From: Buxus sempervirens
Lineage: Eukaryota > Streptophyta > Magnoliopsida > Buxales > Buxaceae
Length of the DNA: 64,000 bases
Direction of reading: 5' to 3'
Assembly: GCA_947561395.2 (NCBI GenBank)
Contig: OX387193.1
Span: 2,666,001-2,730,000 of the forward strand
The notes beneath the pieces were generated by a model, which did not search any database, was not told the DNA's origin, and saw nothing but the letters and a program-made list of their open reading frames with translations. The translations under genes were made by a program, and so were the position numbers. This document shows positions 48,148 through 59,350 of this stretch, one piece after another. The stretch's first letter is position 1. Each line of letters begins with the position of its first letter.

Positions 48148-51092
48148 CTTCAATACTATGATGATTTTGGTCATCGTCATTGAATGAGATATACTTTGTT
48201 AATTTGTTTTAAATCATGGAAAATTGACGATCTTAATTAGTTTAATAATCAACTTGACTTCTTCAACATTGCATCTTTTATGCTTAACTTCGCGCCAAGG
48301 CTTTGCAAAATATTACGGACACATAAGCTCTTATGTGTCAGAGCGCAGAGTCGCTTAGCTAGACACTGGTCGGCGATCATGCATTGTCATGATGTAAGCC
48401 ACGGAGTTTGTTACAAAGGTCGAATTCTTTATATAACTAGTAGATGGCACGCGTTGTACATGAATATGTATTAAATATACTACTTAATTACAATACTGTA
48501 ATATATATCGCAAAATAAAATTTTTTTTAATTTATTTAAACTAAAAAGCCTTTTATGGAATAAAATTATGTAAAGCTAGGCAAGGTACTCAAAACTTCAA
48601 AATCATACATTATCTACGGTAGAATCAATATAATAAATTGCAATGAAAATGTAAACATATAAACTAGACTTTGCAATATATAAATAGAGGCTACAAGGGA
48701 CTCTTTTTTATTTGCACTTTAATCTTCATGGTTTTTGTAAAGAGAAGAAGCAAAACATCAACACTCCAAGCGAAGTGAGTGTCAGGGCTGTTCTTCTGCC
48801 GGCTAAAAGAAAGAAGTTGCACACTTGCACGTACATCCTGCGAAATTAGCGCTTGTTCGAAGCACACAAAACCAGACCCACAATTGAACCAACTTTTTAG
48901 CATCATTGTCTACGTCAACCCATCTTATCCAACTCTTGTCTAACCATTTTAGAACCTTTTTATTTTTCATTAAAAATGGCCAGCATTGGTATGGTAGCTC
49001 ATCTTCCACTAAGTTAACGCATTACGTGGGGTCCGGTCTGAAGCCAAACTCTTTTATTTTTCAGTTTTATCCCCATTTTTAATGTTGTAGTTGCTTGGAT
49101 GTGACTTTAATTGCCTTTTTGCTTTATTGACTTTCGGTTCAGGTCAATTTATTAAATGGATTTTGCTAACTGGGTTCCAATTTCCGGTTTATATATATCC
49201 TGTACCGGAAGAAATCGGCTATCGCAAAAAAAACTGATGTTGTCAGTGCAGCTTTATTGAGATGGTGACACATGGAGAATCTGATGGTTGAAGAATTTTG
49301 CGTGTGAAAATGTAGAATAAAATTTTTTAAACGAAAATGCGAACCGTGAGATACTTCGTGGCAGCATCTCACGACAATAATAGTAAATGGTGGGCAGCAT
49401 CTCACTTGGGCTGCATGTACACTAATAATAGACTTCGTGCTTTTTTCCCTAGCCAGCCAATAAGTACTAGACTTCGTGCTTTTCGCACTTCAATAATGAC
49501 ATGAGGTCATATTCCTCCGGGGGCTGAAGATGATATAGAGTATTGGATTGGATGTTCGACATATTGTTCTCTCCAATGGTGAAATATATGTACACTAATG
49601 TGCACGAAGTCGACATATACACATACTAGATTAGTAGGGGATTACAGAATTACAGAACACCTTCGTGGGGTCCACTTAGAAAAAAACTTTACGCTTTAAG
49701 AGTCCAAATCACATAGAGGTGGTTATGTTGATGTGATATAACTAATTGATAAAATAGGAAAATTCTGAAGGGTGATTTTTGACATAGATTATTTGGCCAA
49801 AATATTGGCAATTCTCTTTATATATTAATATAAATTTCATCTTTCATATATACATATTTCGAAATGAAGTCATCTGTCATTTTTACCTGAATTATCTCCT
49901 GCAATTGAAGTGGGATGCGTTCATCTAGAGCATCTCACAACTAAGTGTTTTTCTAAGCAAGTCCCACATAAAGTATTTATAAAAAGTGAAAAATACTAAC
50001 CGTGGGATGCTCCACGTAAAAGCATGCATCCCAATGACATATCATCTTTCTTAACAGAAGATGAAATGTTGAGTGCTCGAGCTGATATGCTTCCGTTGTA
50101 AGGTTACTTTATAGTTTATACTAGTAGTATAAAGCCTTGGATTTAAACCCCGATGACACAGTGGTTCAAATTAAGACCTAGGGCACCCAAAAAGAATAAT
50201 CTAGCTCAAAAGTTGTGCATTCTTGAACGCAGCCTCGCATCCCTTGGCCACAGATCCAACAATGTCAACCCAAACAACAGAAATTGTCTGCATCCAAAAT
50301 ATCATGCACCCATGCAACAGCATTTTTAATTGGTGCATTCATTCAACCAATCACAAAAATCTGTTCATATGGTGCACTAACTACATTTTGGGTAAGTCAT
50401 GCTGTTTAATTGGGATATTTCCAAAATTACTTTTCCTTTTGGGTTCTCCAAAAACCAAAATCCCTTATCAACACAACAAAACTCATGGTTTTGCAGGGGT
50501 GCAATGGTGGAGGGATTGCAATGAAAACAACTGTAATCCCTTCTAGAGACTAGAGAAAGAGATTTTGAAAGAGTGAGAATCGATTTTATGGATTATTCAG
50601 TTGGAAATTATACGTATAATTAAATGGTTAAACATTATTTGGCTTGTGGACAACCGGGCATCCACCAAGAAGGCATCAACTAAGCTTAAATGAATAAGAT
50701 AGTTAATTTGGATTGATTGGGAACTTAGAATCAATTTTTATTGGTGAACCAAGATGGAATCCATGAAAGGTGCAAAATAACTATAAATTCGGAATAATCT
50801 CATGTTTAAGAATTTCATTATCAACTGATTCTAGCCAAAACATGTGTTTCAATTCCGTCCAAACACCTTGGATCAGAGAAAGGTAAGACATGTCAAAGGT
50901 AGTACTCTTTCCTTGTCAAACTTGTCTTCTTGCTTTGGACCCAAATTCTGATTATGGATCTCTAGAGAACAGGATGGCTTTGGAATTTTCCTGGATGGAA
51001 ATCTAGTTCTGAGAATTTTCCACATTTGAGCAAAAGCTTGGTTGCAGAAAGGCTCTCATTTTCCCAAATTTAGGCCTAAAAGCCATAAATGA
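48148..51092. other. intergenic spacer with short dispersed repeats
   Basis: No gene is supported. Short open frames (for example near 48280-48470, 48690-49010 and 50223-50546) have no recognisable domain. The region holds AGCATCTC-type hairpin repeats at about 49345-49410 and 49905-50035. Confidence 0.5.
49905..50035. repeat. short foldback repeat of the AGCATCTC family
   Basis: The left arm has GGGATGC, then AGAGCATCTCACAACTAAGT, then GTTTTTC. The right arm has GAAAAATACTAACCGTGGGA, then TGCTCCACG, then GCATCCC. The two arms pair over about 45 nt. It shares its words with the hairpin in FTSH11 intron 13. Confidence 0.55.
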
Positions 51093-51107
51093 TGGAGCAC
51101 ATGTACT
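51093..51107. repeat. LINE target-site duplication, left copy
   Basis: TGGAGCACATGTACT here is repeated exactly at 56851-56865, on the other side of the full-length LINE. The last T merges with the poly-T that is the element's A tail read on the + strand. Confidence 0.9.
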
Positions 51108-51144
51108 TTTTTTTTTGGTGGGAAAAGAGGAAGCTGAAATTGAA

Positions 51145-54100
51145 TTAATCTGGAATATGATTTGTACAAACATATCTAGCAGAGGAGCATCCCAAAAAAT
51201 CCGCAAGCACAGCGGCATGGATCTCCTTAGGGTAACTATTTAACCAACAACAAGACCAAAAGTTGAGACCAAAATTAGCTAATTGATCAGCACATGCATT
51301 TGCTTCCCTATAAGCAAAGGAAAATCGAAAATCTGAGAAACAAGAACATAGCAAAGCGGCTTCATTGAGCAGAGCAGCAATCTTCCAAGGTTGATTGTGA
51401 GGCTTGCCAAAACTTTCAACTAACACCTTGGAGTCACTTTCAATCCAGACTTTACTGCATTCTAGGAAACGAGCAAGCTTGATACCTTCAACAAGAGCAT
51501 GAGCTTCTGCAATAATCGAATTTGACCAGCCAATCTTTTGTGCTAAAGCTCCCAACACTCTACCATTTTCGTCTCTAACAATGGCTCCAATTGCAGCTTG
51601 TCCAGGGCACCCCTTTGCAGCACCATCGACATTTAGCTTGATCCATCCCACACTTGGTCTTGCCCATCTGCATAACAGCTCTTGTTTGTTTCCTTTGTCA
51701 TCCTTGTTAGAGATGTTTGCCAACTTGATTGTGTCCTCTTGTAACCTGTGGAACAAATCCATGGATGAGTTAATAGATGGGGTAGATCTTTCAAAGATTA
51801 CCTTGTTACGGGATAACCAAGTAGCCCAGCTGATGTTTGACCACGCTGCAGCTATCTGTTCCATAGGGGCCTCTCCTTTTGCATCCATTTTGAGAATGTG
51901 ATTGAACATCCATTCTTTGCATGACAGCCTCAAATCAGAATCTGGCAAATGCCCTCCTGTTGCACCAAACCAAAGAGCACGAATAAAACTACAATGAAGG
52001 AAAAGATGATTATTTGTTTCTTGATAATCATTACACAAAACACATGCTTCTGGGGGGGTTCCTAATCTGCTTTGCAGCAAATCATTTGTAGCATTAACTC
52101 CCTGCAGTTGTTTCCACATGAAGAACTTAATTTTCTGTGGACATGGTAGGTGCCACAACTTCAGCCATCGCTTGTCTTCAGGATGCAAGTTTTGTGGGTT
52201 GGTGAACAACCTATATGCTGATGTGACAGTGTAAATCCCAGAGGAGGTTTCCGCCCAAACCATTTTATCTTGAGAAGTGCTTTTGTTGATCGGAATGGTC
52301 TTGATTCGTTCCACCTCATGCGCAGTCCACAATTGGCCAAGTTTATGCTGATCCCAGCATTTGAGATTTGGATTAATGAGCTCTGCAACTGTGTTAAAAT
52401 CACTATTTTCTGAAGGTTGAACATCAACTTGCTTCAACCAACTGCTATCTGAGATCTTGATTGATTCTCCACTAGCAATTATCCATCCTCTCCCCAGTTT
52501 TATGAATTCTCTGGTTTGGCACAGCTGTTTCCATAACCATGAGGCATTCCTTTTCACCTGAACCTGAAAAAAATCTTGACCATGAAAATATTTAGCCTTA
52601 AGTAACTTGACCCACAACTTTTCTTCATTTGCCGCCAAAGCCCAAGAATTTTTTGCAAACATGGCCAGGTTGAATTTCCTACTATCCCTTATATTTAAGC
52701 CTCCAAACCTCTTAGGCATACATACTTTTTCCCAACTAATTGTATGCAAAGTCCTATCCTTATTAGGCTTGTACCAGAAAAAATTTCTGGCTTCTTTGTC
52801 AATTTTGTCAGTTATGGTATAAGGGAGTCTCAGGCTGGCCATGTGGTATTGAGAGGTACTGAGCAATGAAGCATTAATAAGGGTCACCCTTCCAGCCTGG
52901 GTCAAGGTCTTAGCTTTCCATCCAGCAAGTTTTTTATTGATTTTTTCAATGAGGTCTCTAAAATTACTGGTTTTAGGGTGATTTAACAAAGTAGGAATGC
53001 CCAAGTACTTGCTTGGCTTTTTGGTGGGTTTAATACCAAAAAGTCTAGCAATTTTACCTTTCTCTTTACCTGTAATGCTGGGACTTAGAAATAAATCAGA
53101 TTTGATCAAATTAAGCTTATGACCTGCACACTCACAGAAACTGTTAATGATTGCATTCAGATTTCTTACATTATTATCATTTGCTCTACCGAAGACCAAA
53201 AGATCATCAGCATAAAGTAGATGATTAATTGGCTCGGCCACACGATTAACTCTTATGCCTTGAATAAAGTTATCATGCTCCGCTTTGGCAAGATTGGCCG
53301 ACAACACTTGTTGGGTGAGGATGAATAAATACGGGGATAAAGGATCCCCCTGTCTGATTCCGCGGGATGGGTGAATGAGGCCACAAGGTTTGCCATTAAT
53401 CAAAATACTATAGGAAACAGTTCGGATGCAGAACATAATCATGTTGACAAATCTTTCCTTAAAACCAAAGGCTAACAAGGTTCTCTCAATGAAATTCCAA
53501 TCAAGCCTGTCATAGGCCTTAGTTAGATCAAGTTTAGCAGCAAAGAGACCCATTTTGCTTTTCCTTTTTTTCCCCTTGATGGTATGATATAACTCTTGAG
53601 CAATAATGATGTTCTCTTGGATGAGCCGACCAGGAACATAGGCAGACTGATAGGGGGAGACAAGTCTAGGCATTAAAGGTCTTAGCCTATCAACAATTAG
53701 CCTGGTTATGATTTTGTAACAAAAATTGCAAAGGCTAATAGGTCTAAATTCATTAAGTCTTCTAGGGTTTTCCACTTTAGGGATGAGGACAATGTGGGTA
53801 TAATTTAGCTTTCTATCAAAAACACCATTCAGAAAAAACCCTTTAACTTGATCACAGACATCTTGACCTATAATGTCCCAGAAGTTCCTGAAAAAAATGC
53901 CTTGAAACCCATCAGGGCCAGGACTCTTTAGAGCACCAAGCTTGTTCACCGTTTCCCATATTTCTTGATCCGTGACAGGTCTGGTAAGAATATCATTATC
54001 AAGATCTGAGACCAAAGGGGTGATGTTACTGAGAACAGAAAAGTCTCTATCTTTCCCATCAGCAGAATAAACTCCAGAAAAGTAATCAGTGAAGGTGGTT

Positions 54101-55269
54101 TCAATCTGCTTAGGGTCAATAATTTCTTCTTGATCATCATTTTTAATAGAGACTATTCTGTTAATGTGCCTTCTGTTTATGGTAGAGAGGTGAAAAAATT
54201 TAGTGTTGAGGTCTCCCTCTCTAAGCCACTTTATCCTAGATTTTTGGTGCCAATGCTGCTCTTGAGCTCTTAAAGCAGAAAGATAAGACTTATGAACTTC
54301 AGATTCTTTAGAGCTCAAGGCAGGATCATCACTAAGTTCAAGAGTTTTTTGGATTTCTTTAAGTTGTTGATATAACTCAAGCACCCTATGGTTTATATCA
54401 CCCACTTTTTCCCTGTTCCACTTGCTAAGACATCCTCTTAAATGATTGAATTTGTTAGAGAGAGGACCCCTGCTATTATTCCAGCTATCTATGACAATGT
54501 TTTGGCATTGAGGCTCATCAAGCCAAAATTGCTCAAATCTGAAGGGTTTTTTCTTATTTTTGTTTTTTGAACCTTCAGTACTTAAACACAGAGGGCTATG
54601 GTCTGATCCCACTATAGGATCTTGCCAAAGAATAGCATTGGGGAATTGCGACATCCACTCGGTACTACAAAGGGTCCTGTCAATTTTTTCACTGATCCTA
54701 CCCCCACCATTTCTGCCATTGTTCCAAGAAAACTTCATACCTTTAGAAGGGAGGTCAAAAAGATTGCAGTTATTAATGAAATTGTGAAAAAGTTCAGCTT
54801 TCCTTACCTGTAAACTGTTTCCACCTCGTTTCTCATGATTGTAGAGGACAACATTGAAATCCCCTATGGCAGCCCATGGAACTACACTTCTTTCAGCAAA
54901 ATATCTAAGTTGATTCCATTGTCTTTCTTGCATTTGGATATGTGAACTTGCATGCACAAAGGATAATTCAAAAGATGAATCTGGTCCTTCATAAATCAGC
55001 ATGTGTATACACCACGGCAAGGTGTGCAGGACATCAACATTGCACGATTGATCCCATAATAACCAGTAACCTTCAGTTCTATTTACAGCAGGGCACCACC
55101 AAAAGTTGGGATAACCCATCCTTCTTATTTTCTTTTTTGACCTTTGATCATCCATGAGTGTTTCTGATAAAAGCACTAGATTCGGCCTGTAAGTTCGAAT
55201 AAGATTGCACAAATGCAATCTTGTCGGGGTTTGGCCAAGGCCCCGACAGTTCCAAGCCATCAGCTTCAT
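51145..55269 (-). CDS. LINE ORF2: endonuclease, reverse transcriptase, RNase H (1374 residues)
   Basis: Apurinic-type endonuclease: Asn7 (WNCRG), Glu36 (LLSETL), GDFN (136-139), SDHSP (222-226). Reverse transcriptase: SPGPDGFQG, FRPISLCNFCYKI, LDLTKAYDRLDW near 577-590, GIRQGDPLSPYLF and the catalytic YADD (686-689). The zf-RVT region follows around 1035-1110 (LWHLPCPQKIKFFMWKQL, then CVLCNDYQETNNHLFLHC). A plant-type RNase H at about 1206-1340 keeps its acidic residues (NVDGAA, AEAHAL, ESDSKV). The enzyme nicks target DNA and copies the element RNA in place. The start ATG overlaps the ORF1 stop as ATGA, which suggests translation by stop-and-restart. All catalytic residues are present, and no frameshift or stop was seen. 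Confidence 0.95.
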   Translation of the reverse strand: MKLMAWNCRGLGQTPTRLHLCNLIRTYRPNLVLLSETLMDDQRSKKKIRRMGYPNFWWCPAVNRTEGYWLLWDQSCNVDVLHTLPWCIHMLIYEGPDSSFELSFVHASSHIQMQERQWNQLRYFAERSVVPWAAIGDFNVVLYNHEKRGGNSLQVRKAELFHNFINNCNLFDLPSKGMKFSWNNGRNGGGRISEKIDRTLCSTEWMSQFPNAILWQDPIVGSDHSPLCLSTEGSKNKNKKKPFRFEQFWLDEPQCQNIVIDSWNNSRGPLSNKFNHLRGCLSKWNREKVGDINHRVLELYQQLKEIQKTLELSDDPALSSKESEVHKSYLSALRAQEQHWHQKSRIKWLREGDLNTKFFHLSTINRRHINRIVSIKNDDQEEIIDPKQIETTFTDYFSGVYSADGKDRDFSVLSNITPLVSDLDNDILTRPVTDQEIWETVNKLGALKSPGPDGFQGIFFRNFWDIIGQDVCDQVKGFFLNGVFDRKLNYTHIVLIPKVENPRRLNEFRPISLCNFCYKIITRLIVDRLRPLMPRLVSPYQSAYVPGRLIQENIIIAQELYHTIKGKKRKSKMGLFAAKLDLTKAYDRLDWNFIERTLLAFGFKERFVNMIMFCIRTVSYSILINGKPCGLIHPSRGIRQGDPLSPYLFILTQQVLSANLAKAEHDNFIQGIRVNRVAEPINHLLYADDLLVFGRANDNNVRNLNAIINSFCECAGHKLNLIKSDLFLSPSITGKEKGKIARLFGIKPTKKPSKYLGIPTLLNHPKTSNFRDLIEKINKKLAGWKAKTLTQAGRVTLINASLLSTSQYHMASLRLPYTITDKIDKEARNFFWYKPNKDRTLHTISWEKVCMPKRFGGLNIRDSRKFNLAMFAKNSWALAANEEKLWVKLLKAKYFHGQDFFQVQVKRNASWLWKQLCQTREFIKLGRGWIIASGESIKISDSSWLKQVDVQPSENSDFNTVAELINPNLKCWDQHKLGQLWTAHEVERIKTIPINKSTSQDKMVWAETSSGIYTVTSAYRLFTNPQNLHPEDKRWLKLWHLPCPQKIKFFMWKQLQGVNATNDLLQSRLGTPPEACVLCNDYQETNNHLFLHCSFIRALWFGATGGHLPDSDLRLSCKEWMFNHILKMDAKGEAPMEQIAAAWSNISWATWLSRNKVIFERSTPSINSSMDLFHRLQEDTIKLANISNKDDKGNKQELLCRWARPSVGWIKLNVDGAAKGCPGQAAIGAIVRDENGRVLGALAQKIGWSNSIIAEAHALVEGIKLARFLECSKVWIESDSKVLVESFGKPHNQPWKIAALLNEAALLCSCFSDFRFSFAYREANACADQLANFGLNFWSCCWLNSYPKEIHAAVLADFLGCSSARYVCTNHIPD

Positions 55270-56726
55270 CTCTTGCTCCCCAATCGGGGAGGATCAGACA
55301 AGGAGGGGAAAGAAATAGACAAAGTTGAACAAATATCAGCAGGGCTGGATTGACTACAAATCTGGAGGGTAGTCGACTTCCTTTTCTTAATGAGCTGGTA
55401 ACCCTCCCCATCATTCCGCTGGTCTGAGTCAGTGCATTCCCCTTCCTGGTGGTCTTGAATAGTAATCGGACGAGCTCTGTTTTTAGGGTGGGAGATATCA
55501 ATGGGCCGACTATTACCAAGGGATGGGTGTTTTCTTCTTAAGGTGTTATGGGTGGTGGGATGGGCCTTTGAAATGGGTTGGTTAAGGAAATGGTTTGGTT
55601 TGATTTGGCAGAGGGTTAGGTGGGGAGAGGCTTTAAAAGAGAATGAAGGGCTTTGAGTTGGATCTTGGGCTTGAAACTGAAAAAGAGGTGAGACAAGAAG
55701 ATTGGCCCCATTGCAATTAGACCCATCAAAGCCACTGGTAGAGGACCCGACTTCCCTAACGGTCATAGAGCCGTTAGACCCAAAAATTTCAAACGAATCT
55801 TCAGTGTTTGACTCGGCTTCTCTAGGCTGCTTGTCAGAAATTGCAGACCTAAGGTCAGACTTCCTCTGCAGATTAGACACCGCAGCATCATCATTTTTGG
55901 AGGATTCTGGAATGAGTTGACTCGGACCATCCTTCTGAGTTGGACTCACTTTCTTCTCCGGCAGCACAGATAACGGATTTCTTCGCCGTGACATCGGCAC
56001 TGATAAAGGCGTATCATATTTCCTGCAATCTGAAGAAGAGTTGTTGCCTTCCTTTCCCACAAAGGGGTTCTGGCAAGCAAGCACAGAGTGCCCAATACAC
56101 CCACAAGAGACACAAAACAAAGGAAGGTTCTCAAATTTAAAATCAATCCAGATATTTGAGTTAGAACTTATCTCAAAGTATATCCCCGGCGGGATGGCTT
56201 TGTTTAACGGGAGCTTAATTTTTGCCGAAATAAAAGAAGACTTCTGAGCATCATCATTAAGTTCTAAACTCATAGGATCTCCAAATAGCTTTAGACAATC
56301 AGTTATGATCTTCCTGTCTTGAAATTTTTGAGGGATTCCATGGAGTTGCATCCACAAAATGATAGAGTTGAATCTATGGTTTTTGGCATCGTCCTCGGAT
56401 TCAATGGGATCCATAAGCATAATAGAGGAATTTATGGACCACGGCTGAGTTTCAAGCACCTTGTTTTTATCCTCTTCAGTGTTGAAAGCGACCAGAAATC
56501 TACGAGGGGCTAACTTGATGGTTTTTGTGACCTTAATGCCTCTCCACAATCTTTCAGAGATGTTTTTAAATGAGTTTAACTGAACATCTTCGTCCCACAA
56601 CTCACAAACCACCAAATTTTTCCATTGATTTTGCACACGTTTCAAGTCTTCTTCAGCAGGTTTGAAAACGAGGTTAGGTCTGGGGGGGATGAAGAGGTTC
56701 TTGAGGTTTTCCGTGAGAGCTTCCAT
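55266..56726 (-). CDS. LINE ORF1: DUF4283 and zinc-knuckle RNA-binding protein
   Basis: The start chosen is the first in-frame ATG (56726, MEALTENLKNLF), giving 486 residues. The open frame extends further upstream to a GTG that lies in the target duplication, so that longer form is not a real start. The N-terminal half is DUF4283-like (LVVCELWDEDVQLNSF; LAPRRFLVAFNTEEDKNKV; ETQPWSINSSIMLMDP; WMQLHGIPQKF). A CCHC knuckle follows (CVSCGCIGHSVLAC), and then a long Ser/Pro/Asn-rich tail with a basic stretch near the end. In plant L1 elements ORF1 binds the element RNA to form the ribonucleoprotein. It overlaps ORF2 by 4 nt. Confidence 0.9.
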   Translation of the reverse strand: MEALTENLKNLFIPPRPNLVFKPAEEDLKRVQNQWKNLVVCELWDEDVQLNSFKNISERLWRGIKVTKTIKLAPRRFLVAFNTEEDKNKVLETQPWSINSSIMLMDPIESEDDAKNHRFNSIILWMQLHGIPQKFQDRKIITDCLKLFGDPMSLELNDDAQKSSFISAKIKLPLNKAIPPGIYFEISSNSNIWIDFKFENLPLFCVSCGCIGHSVLACQNPFVGKEGNNSSSDCRKYDTPLSVPMSRRRNPLSVLPEKKVSPTQKDGPSQLIPESSKNDDAAVSNLQRKSDLRSAISDKQPREAESNTEDSFEIFGSNGSMTVREVGSSTSGFDGSNCNGANLLVSPLFQFQAQDPTQSPSFSFKASPHLTLCQIKPNHFLNQPISKAHPTTHNTLRRKHPSLGNSRPIDISHPKNRARPITIQDHQEGECTDSDQRNDGEGYQLIKKRKSTTLQICSQSSPADICSTLSISFPSLSDPPRLGSKR

Positions 56727-56799
56727 GGATAGGGTGCTGGGGTCAGGGCAGAAAAGAGGGGACTCAATGGACAACAAAGCTTCCACCAAAATGCTACCA

Positions 56800-56853
56800 C
56801 CAGGGAGGGGACTCACCGACTCAGCCAAGGAGATCGGTGAGTCCCCTCCCTGG
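56800..56853. repeat. 20-bp inverted repeat at the LINE 5' end
   Basis: CCAGGGAGGGGACTCACCGA (56800-56819) and TCGGTGAGTCCCCTCCCTGG (56834-56853) are exact inverse complements around 14 nt. The right arm reaches three bases into the target duplication. It may be a real 5' structure of the element or a fold-back made during insertion. Confidence 0.85.
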
Positions 56854-56865
56854 AGCACATGTACT

Positions 56866-59350
56866 GATGTACATGAATGTAGCCTTCATCTGTCCCTTTC
56901 GGAAAAAATAAATGCAGATGCCTTATCTTGAGACGTCCACCGGTAAATCCTGCATTGCATAAATAGGGTCTGTTCTAGACTTTTAGTGACCTTCATAATT
57001 CCAGTAAGGAAAAGAGAGACCGACAAAAATGGAAAATGAAACGTTCAAGAATCTCTCAAAGTTTTAAAACAAAATTAATAAAAAAAAAAAAAGGGAAGAG
57101 AATCTCACCGTTTTTTAACTGATCTAGGAGAATAAGATGTTTCGGATTCCACCCATTTTTTTGAGAATCATACCACCTTCAGCAACAAATTTATGCAAGA
57201 CATATATAGAAAGGCCTTCGTCATTTTGTTGACCATCGATCTTACTAAGTAACTAGGGATGATCGTGAGCCAGACGACCCATCAAACCTGATGTTTGACA
57301 AGTTTCAAAACACATATTTATCACTGGCTCTGTATAGCTTTCAACGCCCCAGAATATATCAAAAGAGCTTCATGACATTTTTATATCATAATTTGACAAA
57401 TGTTCAACGTGAAAAACATTGTCTTTGAGATGCTGCACGTGGCAAAATCTCATTAACGCGACATGGTGGGTGTAATGTAGATGTCTTATATTTTACTGGT
57501 ACCCAATATCCATTGGGCCTTCCCGTGAGATGACGAAGTTGAGTTCCGGAGAAACAGGGGTTTCTGCTATGAAGAACAGCTCTGTATCTTTCATCCAGAT
57601 TCTAGTGAAATCTTCTTGTCATCTTCTTCCGTGGACATAGGCTTTTTTAACTAAACCACACGTAAATCGTTTGCCTCTTTTTCTTTTTTAAATGTTCTCC
57701 TTTTAATGGTTTTTTGCTATCTCTATTCAGAGTCTGTTAATCAGTAGGTCGGTGGGCTGGTTACCCATCTAGTCCATCCTATTGCCATCCCTAAACACAC
57801 TTGGTCAAAATCCAATAGCCCCAAAGTTGGATTGGGCAACATTTAACAGGCCTAGTGTTGTTAAACTTAGCATCCAACCAGACTACTACGACCCAATCGC
57901 CCAAGGTTCAGCCCTATTTAAGGTACCAATTAAGTCATGAAGATCTATCTCCTCTTGAACTGTTTCACCTTACCACTCGGAAGTCCCGTACTGGAAGTAC
58001 GATTAGTGCTTAATGGTGAGTCCAAGGAGTCTAAATTAAGCGCCGTACTTTATCGTTTAAATCTTCTTTAAGAGCAAAAAGTTTTATTATGGTACATGAA
58101 AAAAAATCTGGAATGTCGAACGTACATAAGAGAATGTAAGAAAAGTTTAATTTTTCTAACCTTTTTCTACATTTATTTTTGGTAAAACAAAAAGAAAAAA
58201 ATGGGAAACACTTAGAACTATAAATCTAACCCAAACCACCCAAAGCTGACCCAACTCGATCCGAATAAGAGCCCCGAACTAAGCATTAAATTTGGGTTTA
58301 TAATCCGAATTTGAGTTTGGGTTGGGTTCAAACTCAAGCTGTACAACCCGAAAAGCCCGAAGTTGATGTTGACTTTATGTACATGCTCACATATAAATAT
58401 ATATAACTTCACCAAATATATATATATTGTATGTACATGCATCATTGTTTTTTTTCTTTTGTATTGTCTTTGTAGTTATGCAATCAAATATTAAATATAA
58501 AATTATTAACATGTGATAACAAATTTATGAATTTTTTCTCAAATAAATAATTTATAACCATATACATACACATGTATGCTACAATGAATGTGATATTTGG
58601 GTGTACATCCTCTATGCGAAAGATTGTGCAACCACAAAATGATGGGCCAATATCATTTTTTTAAAAACAAAATTTAAATGAAATAAATTAATTAAGTGTT
58701 TTTTTTCCCAATTTTGAGGACCAATCAAGAGGCATTTATAACATTTGCATTTATAACAAACGAACATAAAAGTATGTTGTTAGAAAATTTAATTAATTAT
58801 ATTCCAAAATTTACAGTTATAACAAAAAATGAAAAAGATATTCAAAATTTTATATTTTGTTTGGGCTAACTCGAACCCAACACGAACTCAAATAATAATG
58901 TTTGGATTGTGTTTAATGAGTTTCTGTTATGGTGGGTCAATGACGAGTTTGGGCTAGTAAATCTTAGATTAGGCTGAGCCCAGACTCTTATAACCCAACC
59001 CGACCTAATCCACCCACTTACACCTCTTCTCTAGACATACTCCTCTTGAGATAGGGATGTCAATGGAACGGGTTAAATGGGTAATCCACTCTTGACCCAG
59101 TGACCACACCCTCGCTCCCCTTTCCCTTTAATGGTAAGGGTTATACATGAGCTAGAGTTTTGTAAAACTTGACTCAAACCCGAATTGAACCTAACATCAG
59201 TAAACCTTCTTAAAATATACGTTTTATAAGTAAATATATTAATTATATTATGTATTTTATATTAACCTTCTTAAAATATGATATATTAGGGTCATCCAAA
59301 CCTGCCCACTACTGACTTGGTAAGGACTAGAGTAAGTTTGGAATGACCTA
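56866..59350. other. intergenic spacer, repeat fragments
   Basis: No gene was seen. About 58215-59030 is rich in AACCC/GGGTT words, and 59055 starts with TAGGGATGTCAATGG, a typical hAT-like end whose partner was not found. These are probably decayed MITE pieces. Confidence 0.4.

Larger units (their letters stand above)
51108..56850 (-). mobile_element. full-length L1-type LINE with both ORFs open
   Basis: The 5.74-kb insertion is flanked by a 15-bp TSD and ends (on the - strand) in a short A tail at about 51108-51117. ORF1 and ORF2 are both uninterrupted, overlap by 4 nt, and carry all expected domains. The 5' untranslated region is only about 124 nt. Intact frames and perfect TSD indicate a recent insertion, and the copy could in principle be mobile. 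Its relatives at 25561-25834 and 30961-34872 are older, truncated copies. Confidence 0.93.

Noticed and set aside
56727..56858. Upstream extension of LINE ORF1 to a GTG codon
   Set aside because: The GTG lies in the target-site duplication and outside the element. The first real ATG is at 56726.
57254..57793. Possible hAT-like element between TAGGGATG and CATCCCTA
   Set aside because: Only eight terminal bases pair and the flanking 8-mers do not match.
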